64,000 bases of DNA from Aselliscus stoliczkanus (GCA_033961575.1 CM066735.1:30709501-30773500), one strand, 5' to 3'. Counted from the stretch's first letter, positions 14,080 to 26,079 are shown. The notes: generated from the sequence alone by a model not told the origin. A program made the numbers and translations.

Positions 14080-14175
14080 TATTCACAGACAATGCTTTTC
14101 TCTTTTTCACCTTTGTGTTCTCAGCATCCAGCATTACCCAACATTTTGCAGATGCTCAATGAAGGAGGGAATGAA
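14080..14175 (+). repeat. LINE2 3' end fragment
   Basis: cacctttgtgttctcagcat ccagcatt, then gcagatgctcaatgaaggag ggaatg, as in the L2 tail. Confidence 0.5.
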
Positions 14176-14305
14176 AAGTGCACTACATTTTTACATACAT
14201 TTACATACGTTTAAGGATCTCTTCACAACTGCTTGATGATTATTACATCTCTTGGAAATACGTTACTTATTTTGCCCTAAATTGTTTTGCTTATCATCTC
14301 TTTGC

Positions 14306-14307
<2 letters not shown>

Positions 14308-14337
<30 letters not shown>
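14308..14337. repeat. (GT)n microsatellite
   Basis: About 15 GT units. Confidence 0.97.
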
Positions 14338-14339
<2 letters not shown>

Positions 14340-14897
14340 AAATCTTCCAGGTAAGGTTTATACTAGACTAGAACCCGGGAAACCATTTGTATTCTAATGT
14401 CAAATGGTAATATAGTGAGATCTTGAACCTTAACTAGTAGAGGTTAAAGGATGGAAAAATGTTCAACTTTCTGAGTTACATGACCAAGCCACACTCTGGA
14501 GTTTGAGCAGCAGTCCAACATAAACAGGACAGGAAGGGAGTAGCACAGAAGCCCTCAGCCCTTCATCAAAAGTCTGGCATCTGATGAGGGTGTTAACATG
14601 TCAAGTACACACACCTTGAAATAGCAGCTTGGTTGTACTGTGGCCAACTGACACTACAAGTATGTACTAGAGAGTGAAAATGTCCTCTTAGACCCTCCAC
14701 ATATCTCATTTTCTCCATAATGGTTTAAAATAAGATGTTAATCAAATGAGAACACGGGAGAAATGAGGAAGGAGCTGAAAGGGTTCCAAAATTAAGTAAC
14801 TTGGTTGGACAAACTTTTCTACTGTAATCCTATCCCATGGGATTCTTATTTAATTCTTTCATATTCACTTTTGTTTATAAGATAAACGATGTTAGTT

Positions 14898-14940
14898 TTA
14901 AAAGTATTGCAAATACTTTTACAAGTATTGTAAAAGTATT
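14898..14940. repeat. Overlapping AT-rich palindromes
   Basis: aaaagtatt gca aatactttt, then aatactttta caagtattg taaaagtatt: the middle copy of aatactttt can pair with either neighbour. Confidence 0.8.
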
Positions 14941-15039
14941 AAAAATACTCCGGGATTGGTGGGGTTTGAAAAAGGTATATTGAGGTACGAAGTTAAGCAG
15001 AACAAATGGGGTATCTCTTCCTCTTTGTCCATCTGCTCT

Positions 15040-15400
15040 TGCTTCATTCATTCAAGACCATTTTTGAGCATTTACAATTTGTCAGGCCCAGATCTAGGTC
15101 CTAGTGAAAGAGGAGTGAATAAAACAGTCAAGGTCCCTACTCTCAAAAAGCTTATATTATAATAGTGGGGGAGAAAACAATACACGGACCAACAAACAAC
15201 TATGAGAAATAATTACCTGCTATGTGGTAATTAAATAAGATGATTCATTGGAGAATGAATGGCTGGGTGGCTGCTTTAGAATGGGTGGTCAGAGAAGGTG
15301 GTGAAATTAAGCTGAGAGTTGAAAGCAAGGAGGCAGCCATTAGTAGCAGAACATTCCGGGGAGTAGAACATTCCAGGCAAGGGAACAACTTGTGCTTCAA
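15040..15400 (-). repeat. LINE2-like fragment, reverse
   Basis: Plus strand cttcattcattcaagaccat ttttgagcatttacaatttg tcagg, then ctctcaaaaagcttatatta taatagtggggga, a common complement of L2-type 3' sequence. Confidence 0.5.
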
Positions 15401-16989
15401 TTTGGGTCTAGGAGTATGGAGGAAACCATAAGGAACTTCCAAATACAGCAACACTTAAGTCACTGATAAAGAGAGTGATACATGCTGCTATTTTCTTGTC
15501 TTCTACCCCTCATACATGTGCAGTGCAAGAACGTTGCTTTGATTTTACAAAGTGCTTACTATTGTTTATTATTATGAAGATGTAGTTTCACTGTGTCAGT
15601 TCAGAACTGGACTGGGGTGACACACAGAATCTCCAGTACCTTAAAATGAGTGAGTTTACAGGACATGCCCCTCTCTTGAGACTAGAACTGCAGGAACAAC
15701 TGAGTGTCTAAGAGTGGGAGTGAGAGACAGGAGACAGAGAGAAACAAAGGTAGTGAAATGCAATTATTTTGAGAAGCCTAATTCAGCCTGAAATCATTTT
15801 ACGTTTTGCAATTAATGATATTTTTTCTTTAAAGGTTGGGGAAAGAGAAAGTAGTAAGAGTAGGAGCATAGAGAGTTAAATTCATATCTAGTTTAGCCGT
15901 GGATTAAGTATGTAACATTTTTTTAAAGCATTTCATTATCATTCTCCCAGTCAAAGGTCATGGACTTTTATGGTAATATGTATATCACTGTCACTAAGAG
16001 TGACAAATATGCAAACCTTTATCTTATCCTGTTCTGTTTTGGGGTGCAAGGACTCATCCATTGCTTAACCCTTCAGTAATTTCTCCTTTGACTTCTCATT
16101 TTGCTACTTCCTTGGGTTTATAATCTACCTCGCTCCCACAAGACAGGGGAAGAATATTTAAAGAAAGAAATGGGGTTTGAGCACAGAATATTGCTATTTA
16201 TATCTTGTCTGGTCTAATTTAAGAGATCCCCTCAGTGAAGAAACAGGACCATGCTTTTCCACATGTTTTGCAAACCACCTACTAAATTTGGCATTCACAA
16301 GTTTCCCTCCAGGACTTATTCCTGGGAATCCCATGTATATCTCTACCGGTGAAGCACTGTTTCTGCAGGCATCAATGGAAGCAGTGATTTTGTGCCCCGT
16401 GTTTATTTTGAACCGTCAGGCATAATTTGTAGAGAGTAGGAGGCAGCCAGACTTATTTGGTGCACTCCAAACAAGGAAAATAATAATAATAAAAAAAAAC
16501 AGTTCGTAAGTTAGGTTTATGTTTACTCCTTGCTCCTTTTCTTTGCTAAGACGTATGACTTGGGCGCCGTGTTGCTGTGATAGAAGATTGAGGGTCAGGC
16601 ACCAAGTCACTTAGAGCGCTCTCATTTATGAATGCTTCCTTGTGCAGTGTCTAAGTGTGCTTTGGGTCCCACAGAAAGTGGTCCCACAGATCCAGTGTGC
16701 ATGGCATGTGGCACTTATCGAATGGCCTACATTTCATTGAGTTTAACTTATACTTGAGGGATAGCATCCCAGATAGAGACACTGGGGGAGCAAAAACTGA
16801 AGCGGATGCCTGCAGGACACTGAGCCAAGACCAGGCACCCAGGACAGGCCTGAAAGACCCAGCTAGAGGTCTGGGAGGGTTGTAAGGATACTTGTGAGGA
16901 TTTCTGTTGGATAATAGAAGTTCAGGGCTGGACCTTGTTGAAGAAGAATTCATGATATTTCTATCTTTTCATTGTAGTATTTGACTTCA

Positions 16990-17008
16990 CCCCCCACCCC
17001 CACCCCCC
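16990..17008 (-). other. G-rich motif able to form a G-quadruplex
   Basis: On the plus strand C6-A-C5-A-C6; in the palladin pre-mRNA sense this is three long G runs, of which the six-base ones can be divided to give four G-tracts. Confidence 0.5.
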
Positions 17009-17076
17009 ATCTGTTGGAGCTATTTGAGAGAAAAAAATGCAAAGAGATTTTTCTTTCGGAAAATGATTTCTCAGGA

Positions 17077-17205
17077 ATATGACATGTTGAGGGCCGTGTA
17101 GCCCAATATTGAGGAACACATGTCAGAGTCACCAAGACCACTAAAGTCAACCTGCATGCCCATGCCCCTCAATATTGGGCTACACGGCCTTCAACAATGA
17201 CATAT
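17077..17205. repeat. Long inverted repeat, 30-bp arms
   Basis: Arms at 17085-17114 and 17167-17196 are complementary at 29 of 30 positions (core gtgtagcccaatattgagg). The spacer is 52 bp. Outside the arms, atatgaca and tgacatat continue the pairing with a bulge. Confidence 0.93.
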
Positions 17206-18835
17206 CAAATAACCATTTTCAGGTTAATGTATTGTGAGAGTAAATAGTTTAATTTTCATTATTTGCCCCCTAATTGTTTCCTATTTGTTTAATTACAAAT
17301 GATTTGGATGAATGAAATGCCATGAAGCCCCAAAATATAAATCTCTCCTTTTATGAAAAGGAATAAAATCACATGCCAATGAGAAAAAATTAGAGTGATC
17401 CAAAGTTTTTCACTGTCAAGAATAAGGGGCAAATCTCATTTTCCCCCAATGTATGAAAAGAAATAAAAAGACATGTGAAAGAATTTTACCTGGCAGTTAC
17501 CTGTAGTCATCAATTATCAATAACTTAGATGTCATTCTAAATTATTTGCAGATATCATTCAACAACATTCTTTTATCATTACATACAACTTTTAAAACAA
17601 CGAGCAAACCTTTTCAGAAAAGACTATGATAATAGAGAAAGGAGACCTCAGACCAAACCAATAACGTTGGTTACCTCAAGAGGATGCCTTGAAAGAGAGA
17701 GAATTAACTTCTTTCATTACTTCTGTATTGTTTGAGTTGTTACATCAAGTATGCATTCACTTTCTAATTAAAGCAAAATCCAATAAAGTATTATAATTTG
17801 TAAGAAAATTGAAAAATTAATAAATATATAGTGTCAACACATATGATTTTCCCACTAGTAAATGGTAGGTAATTATACAAAATGAAACTCACTCAGTAAT
17901 GCTCTAAGAATATACTTAAATACCTAATAATCTGAAAAAAGAAAACAGTGATAAAACACAGTACAAGTCAATTTTATCTCTAAGCTGTCAGGCTTCATGA
18001 TTAGGTGCCCTACATTTCCCTTAATTTCCTCATGAAGGGAAGAGTAACCCCTATATAAGGATCTTCAACACTGAAGTCCATTTTCCTGCATCTTATTTTA
18101 TATTGAAAATCTGACTAATAAGCAAATCATGATGCTCATACTCTTCAAAACCATAAAACTGACTTGTGTGTCTTTTGTAAACAGGGCCCCCATTCCATCA
18201 CACACACTAACATCACCATAAGGCAGAAGTAAAAGCTGTGGAGCTGTTGAAACTCCAGAGATAATAAGGGCCGACATGCCTGTTAACAGGTCCTCATGTT
18301 TGCTCTCCTGTGATTTATATCCACTTTATGACAGCCATTCTGGTAGATACAGATCACTGAATCAAGAGCACAGTCAAGTCCTAGGCATTAAACACATCCA
18401 CCCTTTCTTTCCCTTGTTTCATTAAAAGCACTATAAATACATGTTCAAAATGTAAAGGCAAAAGGGGTTAGCAGTAGCAATTAATTTCATGGGTTAGAGC
18501 TACAAGAATGTATATCGCTTTTAAGGCTGCCACTTTGGACCTCATTTTACCTGTTCAGTGTCTCAATGAAGCTGGAGCACAGGTATTAAATGCTCACCGG
18601 GCATCTTTCACACTACTTTATCCAAACCTAGTAGTCCCACTGCATGCAAAACGAGCCTGAACGACACACAGGATTAAGTGCAGGCTAGTAATAGGTTTTT
18701 AAAACTGCAACAGACGATTATCCGGAAGTTTATTTTTATAAAATCATCTGTCCATTTTTAACTTAAGGTGTTCATTTGGCTGATTGATTAGTCAAATAAT
18801 GTTCATGAAATCACTTAGTAAACAATAAAGTATGT

Positions 18836-18838
<3 letters not shown>

Positions 18839-18877
<39 letters not shown>
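18839..18877. repeat. (TA)n microsatellite
   Basis: About 19 TA units. Confidence 0.97.
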
Positions 18878-18880
<3 letters not shown>

Positions 18881-19675
18881 ATTCTAGTGACTATCTTATA
18901 TATTCAAACATTTCTAACAAACAAGCTGATGACAGAGAAATAGACTGTTCAATACCAGAGAAATAAAGAATAACTCCTATCCTAAAGTCATCTTTCCTGC
19001 CTCAAATCAAAAACATCAGACATCATAGGAAAATCTAAGGGACTTTCCGAGCTTCTGGCGCATTTTCAAGGAAATGTGACCTTGCAGAGTATGTATACAT
19101 TTCATACGACTCTTCTGACATTTCCACTGACCTCTATCAGGGCAGTGATTCAAGGTCTGTTATGCTATGAGAGAAACATTTGAGTTAATTGATTTCTGCC
19201 TCTAACATGGTAATGGCTCCATTCATAACAACTCTCTGCTGGGTGGTGCCAATGGAAACAGCTCATGCAAGGTTTATCATCCTAAGAAAATAATGGAAGT
19301 CAAATTTGAAGCGGGTATTCATGGAAATATGCAGCTCCATGGAATTCCAAAGCCAAGGAGGTCGTGTTGTGAAGGGCGCTCTTCTTCCTGGTTTCATTCC
19401 CCTCCCCAGGTTCTATACAATGAATTTCCACCCTCAGCTTTTAGTCTTCCCCTGCTTATCTATATCAGATTTCCTTACTGATTCTTAAATTGAAAGCATT
19501 TGGAAATGCTTTTAATAGAGAGCTCCAAGCGGGTCCCCTTCCCCATCACCTCTGGGGAGTGGCCACATCCTTGCTATCCACTGGAAGGCGACACCAAGCA
19601 CAGATATTTGCACAGCTGAAACCAGTTATAGCTTTAAGCAAAGGGGAGATTTAACCAGGCTTTTCATGTCCCTTC

Positions 19676-19681
19676 TTTATT
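19676..19681 (-). promoter_or_regulatory. Possible intronic polyadenylation hexamer AATAAA
   Basis: The minus strand reads AAAAATAAAG here, about 190 nt past the donor of exon 19867-20209. Hexamers are common in AT-rich introns, so this is only a candidate; no strong GU-rich downstream element was seen. Confidence 0.25.
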
Positions 19682-19866
19682 TTTAGGTATCTTATATATT
19701 TTTGAACGACTCCGTCTTGTAGCAAAGTCACACCAGCCAGGGACAGCTTGCTTGCAGAAGGGGCAATGTGCCACAGAGCTAAGTCCAGGCAAAGAGTTTT
19801 CACTGACCAGAGAGGCAATTTAACAGGGGCATGGAAAGTATCATAAAACAATGCAGAAATACTCAC

Positions 19867-20209
19867 AGTTTGGGTTTGGCAAGCAGAGGTGGTGGCTCCT
19901 TCGTGGGTGAAAGCAGGACAGCTGGTGTTGGGGGAGATTTATTACCGTTAGCTTTGCCATTAATCAGTCCGTTCACTCCATGGTTGGGATGGACTCCATT
20001 AGTTTCCCTCTCAGCAGAACTGAATTGCATTTGAAGGGCTGCCATTCCCAGCCCCAACTCTGGGCTGTTCACCTGCTGGATCTCCACTGGTTTCTTTGAA
20101 GCCAACTCAAAGGGACTTGTCTCCAAGATTGGAGGGGGAGGTGGAAAGTGTTGGAAGTGATCATTGTTGGATTCTCCCATGGAGTCATAGCCACAGTTTT
20201 CAGTGTTGG
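19867..20209 (-). CDS. PALLD: Palladin exon: linker with Ena/VASP ligand FPPPPP
   Basis: The 343-nt exon holds the end of a split Ala, 113 codons and two bases of the next codon. It begins NTENCGYDSMGESNNDHFQH; FPPPPP follows at codons 21-26 (20130-20147). FPPPP-type motifs are known ligands for Ena/VASP EVH1 domains, and palladin is known to recruit VASP. The remainder is polar, with NGVHPNHGVNGLINGKANGN, TPAVLLSPTKEPPPLL and AKPK at the end; the next exon (outside the window) carries the main proline-rich region. The acceptor is ctcttccttag. The donor CT|GTGAGT contains an in-frame TGA in its first codon, so unspliced message would stop at once after one Leu. Confidence 0.96.
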
Positions 20210-22142
20210 CTAAGGAAGAGGAAAGAGAGGAAAACATAATACGGTGCTACTAATTCAAGGTGTTGTCGCACTGTTGTAGATCATCTGAGAGTCCCCTAAG
20301 CCCTGTTGAATTGTTACAGGAAAGGTAGCTGTGCTCTCATCTGAGGCAAAAGCCAAGCCAGCTGGAGGGCTTGGTTCTTCCAAACTTGTTTTGGGTGACT
20401 GCTACCTGTTTCATTTCCTGAATGGGCCCCAAAGTGGGGGGAACCAGCTACCAATTCACCAACAAAGTTCAAACAAGAGCTAAAGGCAGAACTTGGTTAA
20501 AAAAAAAAAATGCAACACAAACGGTATCAACATAATGCTTTGTCCTCTCACATTTTAGCCCACAATCCCACTGAACTTTAGCCCACAATGCCACCTGAGC
20601 TTCCTGACATTAGCTTAAGCTCTCAAGGTTTTATGTGGTAAGCAATGGGTAGTGATTCTATTAAAAGCTAAGTAAAGCTTTGTGTCTAAACGAAATATGA
20701 TCTCGTAGACAATTTTCCCCCCAATTCAGATGATTGCCACAGCTGTAACTCAGCACAAAAGAATTTTTTACTTATTAATCTCAATAAACTGAAAGCACCT
20801 TGATGTAAGATCACATCTTTTTTGGATTCCTCACCTTGCCCAGAACCCAGCACAGCTCCTGGAATATGCCTTAAAATGCTTACTGAGACAAATATATATA
20901 TATTTGTTGGGCCTATAGATTATGTTGGGCCTATAGATTTATAGCAGATAAAAATGGGAAATACTGCACGCCTATTTTGCCACATAGACTCTGAGAGTCT
21001 TGTTCATACTGTTGAGGCAAGGCACTGCACTCCTGTGTTGGCCGTGTGATGGCAGTTTTCAAGTCAACTCAGAATCTAAATGCTCGGATGGTCCCCACCC
21101 TGTAACTCCAGTCATGACACAGGAAATTTCACATTTAAAATATGCATTCATATCAACTTTCCCCATTAAAGTGAACCTTACATTTCTATTCTTAATTAAG
21201 ATGCAGAAGCAATAACAATTCCCACTGTAAGGTCCCTAACCCAGTCTTGGTCGTGCCTCTGCTGCCACCTAGCACCAAGTTCCCACTCTTCCAAAGAAAT
21301 CAAAGTGTGAATCTATCATTCCCTCCAAGCCTGTCTCATCCAGTCAACAACCCACACGCTGATTCCCTACTATGTGCACTGTGTGCCAGGCTTGGTCAAA
21401 GAGATATTTTTAAAATTGCTGTAAAACGAAGAACAGAGATGAGACAATAAAAACAACTAGGGAAATGCCAATCAGTAACAGCAGAAAACAGCAGACTAAA
21501 GTTAAAAAAATTAAAGGAAAAAGCTGTTTCATGTTGTCTTCACTAAGGGTAATTTCTGAGTTTAAAAATATCCAGATATTTTTGAATATTGGTGGCAATA
21601 ATATATCGCTTTAGTTTTTTATATCGAGTTATATTTCACTATCCAAGAACTTTGATTTCTAAGATCTTCACAGCTTCTCCAAATTACTTTAGGTTTATCT
21701 TGTATTAGTTTTTCGGAACTTTCAATCATGGATTAAATGCTGAATTATTTGTATGAGTATCTCCAGGTCTGCTGTGTTGGCACTGCTGAGAATAGGGGCA
21801 GCACCTCGCATTCAGAGGTGGCCTTCTGATGTGAGCATGATTCTGTGTTAGCATGAGGATGTCAGGAAACCAGCTCCATTGTTTCCAAGACCAAGATGGC
21901 ATGATTCAAAAATAAGAATAAAAAATAAAAATAGCCCCACAGGGGTTCAGTTGCTACATTATCATTATCTTTTTGTTTTTCATCTCCATGTTCACTCCCT
22001 TCTCCTGATGAATCGCTGACTGTTAGGAGAACTGGAGAGGCAGCCAGCATTCCGAATGGCCTCCTGGGATAGTTTTTCCTCTGTGGGGAACCACACTAAG
22101 TGCTGGGGAACAGAATCTCATCAGTTTTCACTCCTCACATAC
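20210..22142 (-). other. PALLD: Palladin intron between Ig2 second half and FPPPPP exon
   Basis: Ordinary intron of 1.9 kb. It holds a short L2-like 3' end near 20790-20885, a 19-bp near-duplication at 20904-20940 (ttgggcctatagatt twice) and an L2-like fragment near 21340-21405. No exon-like signal was noted. Confidence 0.85.
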
Positions 22143-22262
22143 CTGAGGTGACAACCAGCTGGGCAGTGCTGGTTACTGATCCGTAATCGTTTCTTGCCGA
22201 GCACATAAAGATCCCGGCATCTTCAGGGAAAGTCTCAGCGATAACAAGGGTGCAGATCTCCT
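22143..22262 (-). CDS. PALLD: Palladin exon: second half of second Ig domain
   Basis: The 120-nt exon completes Glu, then reads EICTLVIAETFPEDAG, IFMCSARNDYGSVTSTAQLV, VTS and one base of Ala. FPEDAGIFxC is the strand E-F signature of an I-set Ig domain; the Cys at residue 20 of the exon pairs with the LEC Cys of exon 34856-34997. Met stands before this Cys where human has Thr (from memory), a solvent-side change unlikely to break the fold (inference). The acceptor is cttttcag and the donor is GTATGTGAG. Confidence 0.96.
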
Positions 22263-22426
22263 CTGAAAAGGAAGAGAACAGAATCCCTTATCAGAGTGAC
22301 CCCATGAAGTCACTTTGAAGAAGACAGACTATCTGCCTTTCTAAAACAGGTAAATTAGATCATGATTATTCAAGGATCGCGTTTCCAAAGTATTCACAAT
22401 CTCTTTACATTTAATTTTGCAGTTTA

Positions 22427-22570
22427 GCCTAGTGGCAAAAGCTTTGGTGGCATCAGACCTATTTTTGGTGATTTTGGACAAGGTCAGCTTTGGAGTCCTT
22501 ATCTATAAAGTGGGGATAATATATACTTAATGGGATCTCTGTGAAGATAACACGAGATGTTTGCCAAGTG
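22427..22570 (-). repeat. MIR SINE relic, reverse
   Basis: The plus strand has the MIR complement pattern: ccttatctataaagtgggga taat then gtgaagataacacgagatgt. Confidence 0.6.
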
Positions 22571-22647
22571 TGGACCTCCGCACTTGGCATGAGAAGATGC
22601 TCTATAGGAGAATAGAGCAGGGGATGCCAGCTCTATTCTCCTCCTGC

Positions 22648-22753
22648 CTAGTCATTTGTATGTGGCAGTTCTTTCTACTACAGTGTAGCTGCCTATTTCT
22701 CTAGTCATTTGTTTGTGGCAGTTCTTTCTACTACAGTGTAGCTGCCTATTTCT
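22648..22753. repeat. 53-bp tandem duplication
   Basis: ctagtcatttgtatgtggca ... gctgcctatttct at 22648-22700 is repeated at 22701-22753 with a single a/t change. A recent local duplication in an intron. Confidence 0.95.
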
Positions 22754-22889
22754 GCTCAACTGAAAAGCACTTAGTGGGGAAAATCAAGCTTCTCTGAAAT
22801 GCTGACAATGGGGAAAAAGAACACAATGTGCAAATATTTGACCTGCACACAATTATTCTGGAAGCTACTGTTACATAGTGTGACAGAAT

Positions 22890-23045
22890 CACATAGCATG
22901 AAAAGCCCAGACTCTGAAACCAGCTGCCAGAGCTTGAATAGGTCCTGCCACATCTTGCCTTTGTGATGTTAGTCAACCTCCCCAAACTTCAATGTTCTTG
23001 TCTGTAAGATGGAGGCAATAACAGAACCTCCATTATAGGGTTTGT
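22890..23045 (-). repeat. MIR SINE relic, reverse
   Basis: Plus strand gactctgaaaccagctgcca gagcttgaat, then cttgtctgtaagatggaggc aataac, as in the complement of MIR. Confidence 0.65.
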
Positions 23046-23177
23046 ATTAGTTATGACTCATGGATTTAACCATCCAACAGTTATTGTGAAGCCAGATGAT
23101 GGACCATCATGACAGCTCATAAGATGTAGCCCTGACAAAGTACTAGGTACAGTCACCAGCACTGGACATTGATGGAG

Positions 23178-23322
23178 CTTTAATTCTCATCTCAACATTG
23201 TGAGCTATGTTTATTACTAGCCCATTTTATAGACAGGAAACTGAAGCACAATAAAACCACTGATTTGCCCAACATCACATAGCTAATAAGTGATAAAATT
23301 AGAATTTGACCCAAGTCAGGCC
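23178..23322 (+). repeat. MIR SINE relic
   Basis: It contains cccattttatagacaggaaa ctgaagcac and atcacatagctaataagtga, the MIR core and 3' part. Confidence 0.78.
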
Positions 23323-23543
23323 CCGGACTCCACACTCCTAACAGCCATTTATTCTTGTAATATGATATACGTTGTGCTTAGGACACTGCCTGGCACATAG
23401 TAAATGCTTTGTAGACAGTAAATGTTAGCTTTTACCATTAAAAAGCTAGATCTAGTATGTATTAATTATTTTTAAATTGACTGTCTATATTGTACCAGTA
23501 AAATGAAGATAATTATGCTGGTTAATGTGAAGAAAAGTGATAT

Positions 23544-23800
23544 ACAGTAAGTCCTCACTTAACACCATGTATAGGTTCTTGGATAAACTGACCGTAAGTG
23601 AAACAACATACAATGAAACCGATTTTACCATCGGCTAATTGATACAAACAAGACTTAAGTTTCCACTCACAAAAACATCACCAAGCTGGAAATAGAGACC
23701 TAAAACACTTCTAGTATTAAACATTGAAATAAATGTGAGCTATATATACATTTGAGATAAATAAAAACAAGGAAGATCATTATTTTCCAACCTACTTTTT
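23544..23800 (+). mobile_element. Tigger-like or other DNA transposon relic
   Basis: It begins ta|cagtaagtcctcacttaa, continuing ggttcttggataaactgacc and aaacatcaccaagctggaaa, a mammalian repeat I recognise but cannot name surely. The TA before CAGT would fit a Tc1/mariner-type insertion. Confidence 0.45.
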
Positions 23801-23896
23801 CCAGGTCAGGGTCATGGATGGCTGGAGCCTCTCCTAGCAGTCCAAGGCACCAGATGGGAACCCACCCTGGACAGGATGTTTTTCATCACAGATACA

Positions 23897-23932
<36 letters not shown>
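23897..23932. repeat. (CA)n microsatellite
   Basis: About 18 CA units. Confidence 0.97.
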
Positions 23933-23934
<2 letters not shown>

Positions 23935-24204
23935 ATATTGGGACAACAGAGACACACCAATTTACTACAGATGCACATCTTTGAAACGTGAGAGGAAACC
24001 AGAGTTCCCAAAGTAAACCCACAAAACAATAAACTTATTATATGAAATATACTCTACTATTTTGTATTTTATTTTAAAATAATGGTGGTTACCATCCACT
24101 TTCATGGGTCATGATCAGTAGTTTAAAACACTGCCCCATAAGACCTAGCGCAGTCTCTGGTTCAATAACTATCAATGAATCCTGGCTAGAGGTATTCGGC
24201 ATAT

Positions 24205-24762
24205 TAAGAATTTTCTCCAAAAATATGAAACTACTAATTTGTAAAGAAATCTGCACCCCTGTGTCCACTGCAGCATTATTTACAATAGGTAAGACATGGA
24301 AACAACCTAAGTGTTCACTGACAGATGAATGGATAAAGCAGATATGGTGTATACACAGAATGGATTACGATTCAGCCATGAAAAAGATGAAATATTGCCA
24401 TTCGTGGCAACATAGATAGATCTTGAGGGTATTATGCTAAGTGAAATAAGTTAGGCACAAAAGGGCAAAAACATATGATTTCACTCATAAATGGAATAAA
24501 AAACAAAAATATAACAAATTAACAAAACAAACAAAACACTCATAGATACAGAAAACAGAATGGTGGTTACCAGAAGGGAAGCAGGGGAGGGGGAGGGCAA
24601 ATTGGATAAAGGGTTGAACTACATGGTAACAGAGGGAATCTAGACTTTGGGTGGTAAACATGAAATAGAGTATACAGATATCAAACTATAATGTTGTACA
24701 CCTGAAATTTATATAATGCTATCAACCAATGTTACCTCAATAAATTTAATTTTTTTAAAAGG
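24205..24762 (+). mobile_element. LINE-1 3' end fragment
   Basis: Matches the familiar L1 3' region: ccactgcagcattatttaca atag, catggaaacaacctaagtgt, gagggtattatgctaagtga aataag, aactacatggtaacagaggg and gttacctcaataaatttaat. It is 5'-truncated, as usual for L1, and has no intact reading frame. Confidence 0.85.
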
Positions 24763-26079
24763 GTTTTCAAGTAAAGATTTGACAACTACCGATACATTTA
24801 AAATACACAATTATTATTTAAAAGATCACTGAACAGAAGGAAAACAATAGAATACAAGAGAGAGCATGAGGTAATCTTGTGTTTTTTTTAACTATACACA
24901 GTTCTTGGCTTCCCAATTGAAAAAGATAAAAAGCATGGAAATTATTCAAGTTGGAGCTTCGCATAAGATGAAGCATTTGGAAGGTGAACTGTATCTGGAA
25001 AGGTACAGGTTTGGGAAATTTTAAATTGAATACATAGGGTTACAGAAGGAGTTAAAAGAGTACATAACCAGAGAAGCGTAAATAAAACTTAGAACATTAG
25101 TGCTCTACAGGATTTTAGAGATCAACTAGCCCAAATCCCTCATTTCTTCAGGTGAGATCCAAAGTGATTCTCTGAAGGTCTTGGCTAATCAAAGCCAAAA
25201 TACTGAAGCAGCATTCATCTCCCACAGCATGCTCCTTTTTATAGAACATAAAGCCTTTCTAGTTTTTCATTATTGTTTCCTAGTTCAGGACACAAGGAAC
25301 CCAATATAAGATGAGGTAATGAAAGGTTTAAGATGGGAAACAAAGAGTTTCCTGAATTTGAAAATTTTAATTGCTCTCATTATCCAAATAATTCACTAGA
25401 AATTCATCTGTGCAAGGAGATGAGATGGGCTCTGTGTCCTCTTACAAGACACTTCAGAATAGGATATATGCCATCGAAAATCCATTGGAAAGTGGAATGC
25501 TGATACTAGAAATAGCCCAATCTTATTAGATTTGGTGGTAGGGTGGGGAACCTCACATACTGGCTGCCCTCCGAAAAATGGATTTCGGGCAGCGGTAGGT
25601 CACCTTTATTTCCTTTTAGCAGATGCTGCCCGGAGCCGTGAAGCCTTCCCAGTTTTCAGTAGCACCTCTGTGCGTCCTGCCCAGGCAGCTACTGCGTCCA
25701 TCTCTGCACTGTCTTGCCAGGGTTTGTTGCCCTCAGGAAAGGCCTTCTCTCAACCTTGGACTATTTACACCTCCAAAGGCGGCAGAGTTTCTGGAGACAC
25801 TTAGAAAAATGCCTACTGCCAGTTTAAGACTTGAGGATCCTTTAACTGTAAACACATAATTCTGTGTCTTAAAACCTACATTTCAAAACAGGATAAAATC
25901 TTATCTAGCAGGAATCCTTGACAACTTTAGATTTCCTTCTGATGTCATCTACAATTTGTAATTGTTCTTTTTTCAAGTTATACCATTTTAAGAAAACCTA
26001 AGCTTGTATATATAGTTGCCCCTTCTAATCCAGAGGGCCCTTTTGCGCATGAAATTTTATCAACCCTCTCCTTCCTAAT

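Larger units (their letters stand above)
1..19866 (-). other. PALLD: Palladin intron downstream of the FPPPPP exon (partial)
   Basis: This contains no exon I can support. The proline-rich exon that should follow would be GC-rich and code for DPLKLQQLQNQ; nothing like it is seen. Contents given as separate entries: four SINEs, a MIR, L2 relics, microsatellites, and inverted repeats at 10535 and 17085. The stretches 1-2000, 2220-4260, 6300-7160, 7210-10480, 12400-14300 and 17200-19860 show only AT-rich unique-looking DNA apart from small listed items. Confidence 0.9.

Noticed and set aside
24111..24419. 102-codon frame that contains L1-like text
   Set aside because: It is part of a 5'-truncated L1 relic, not a gene.
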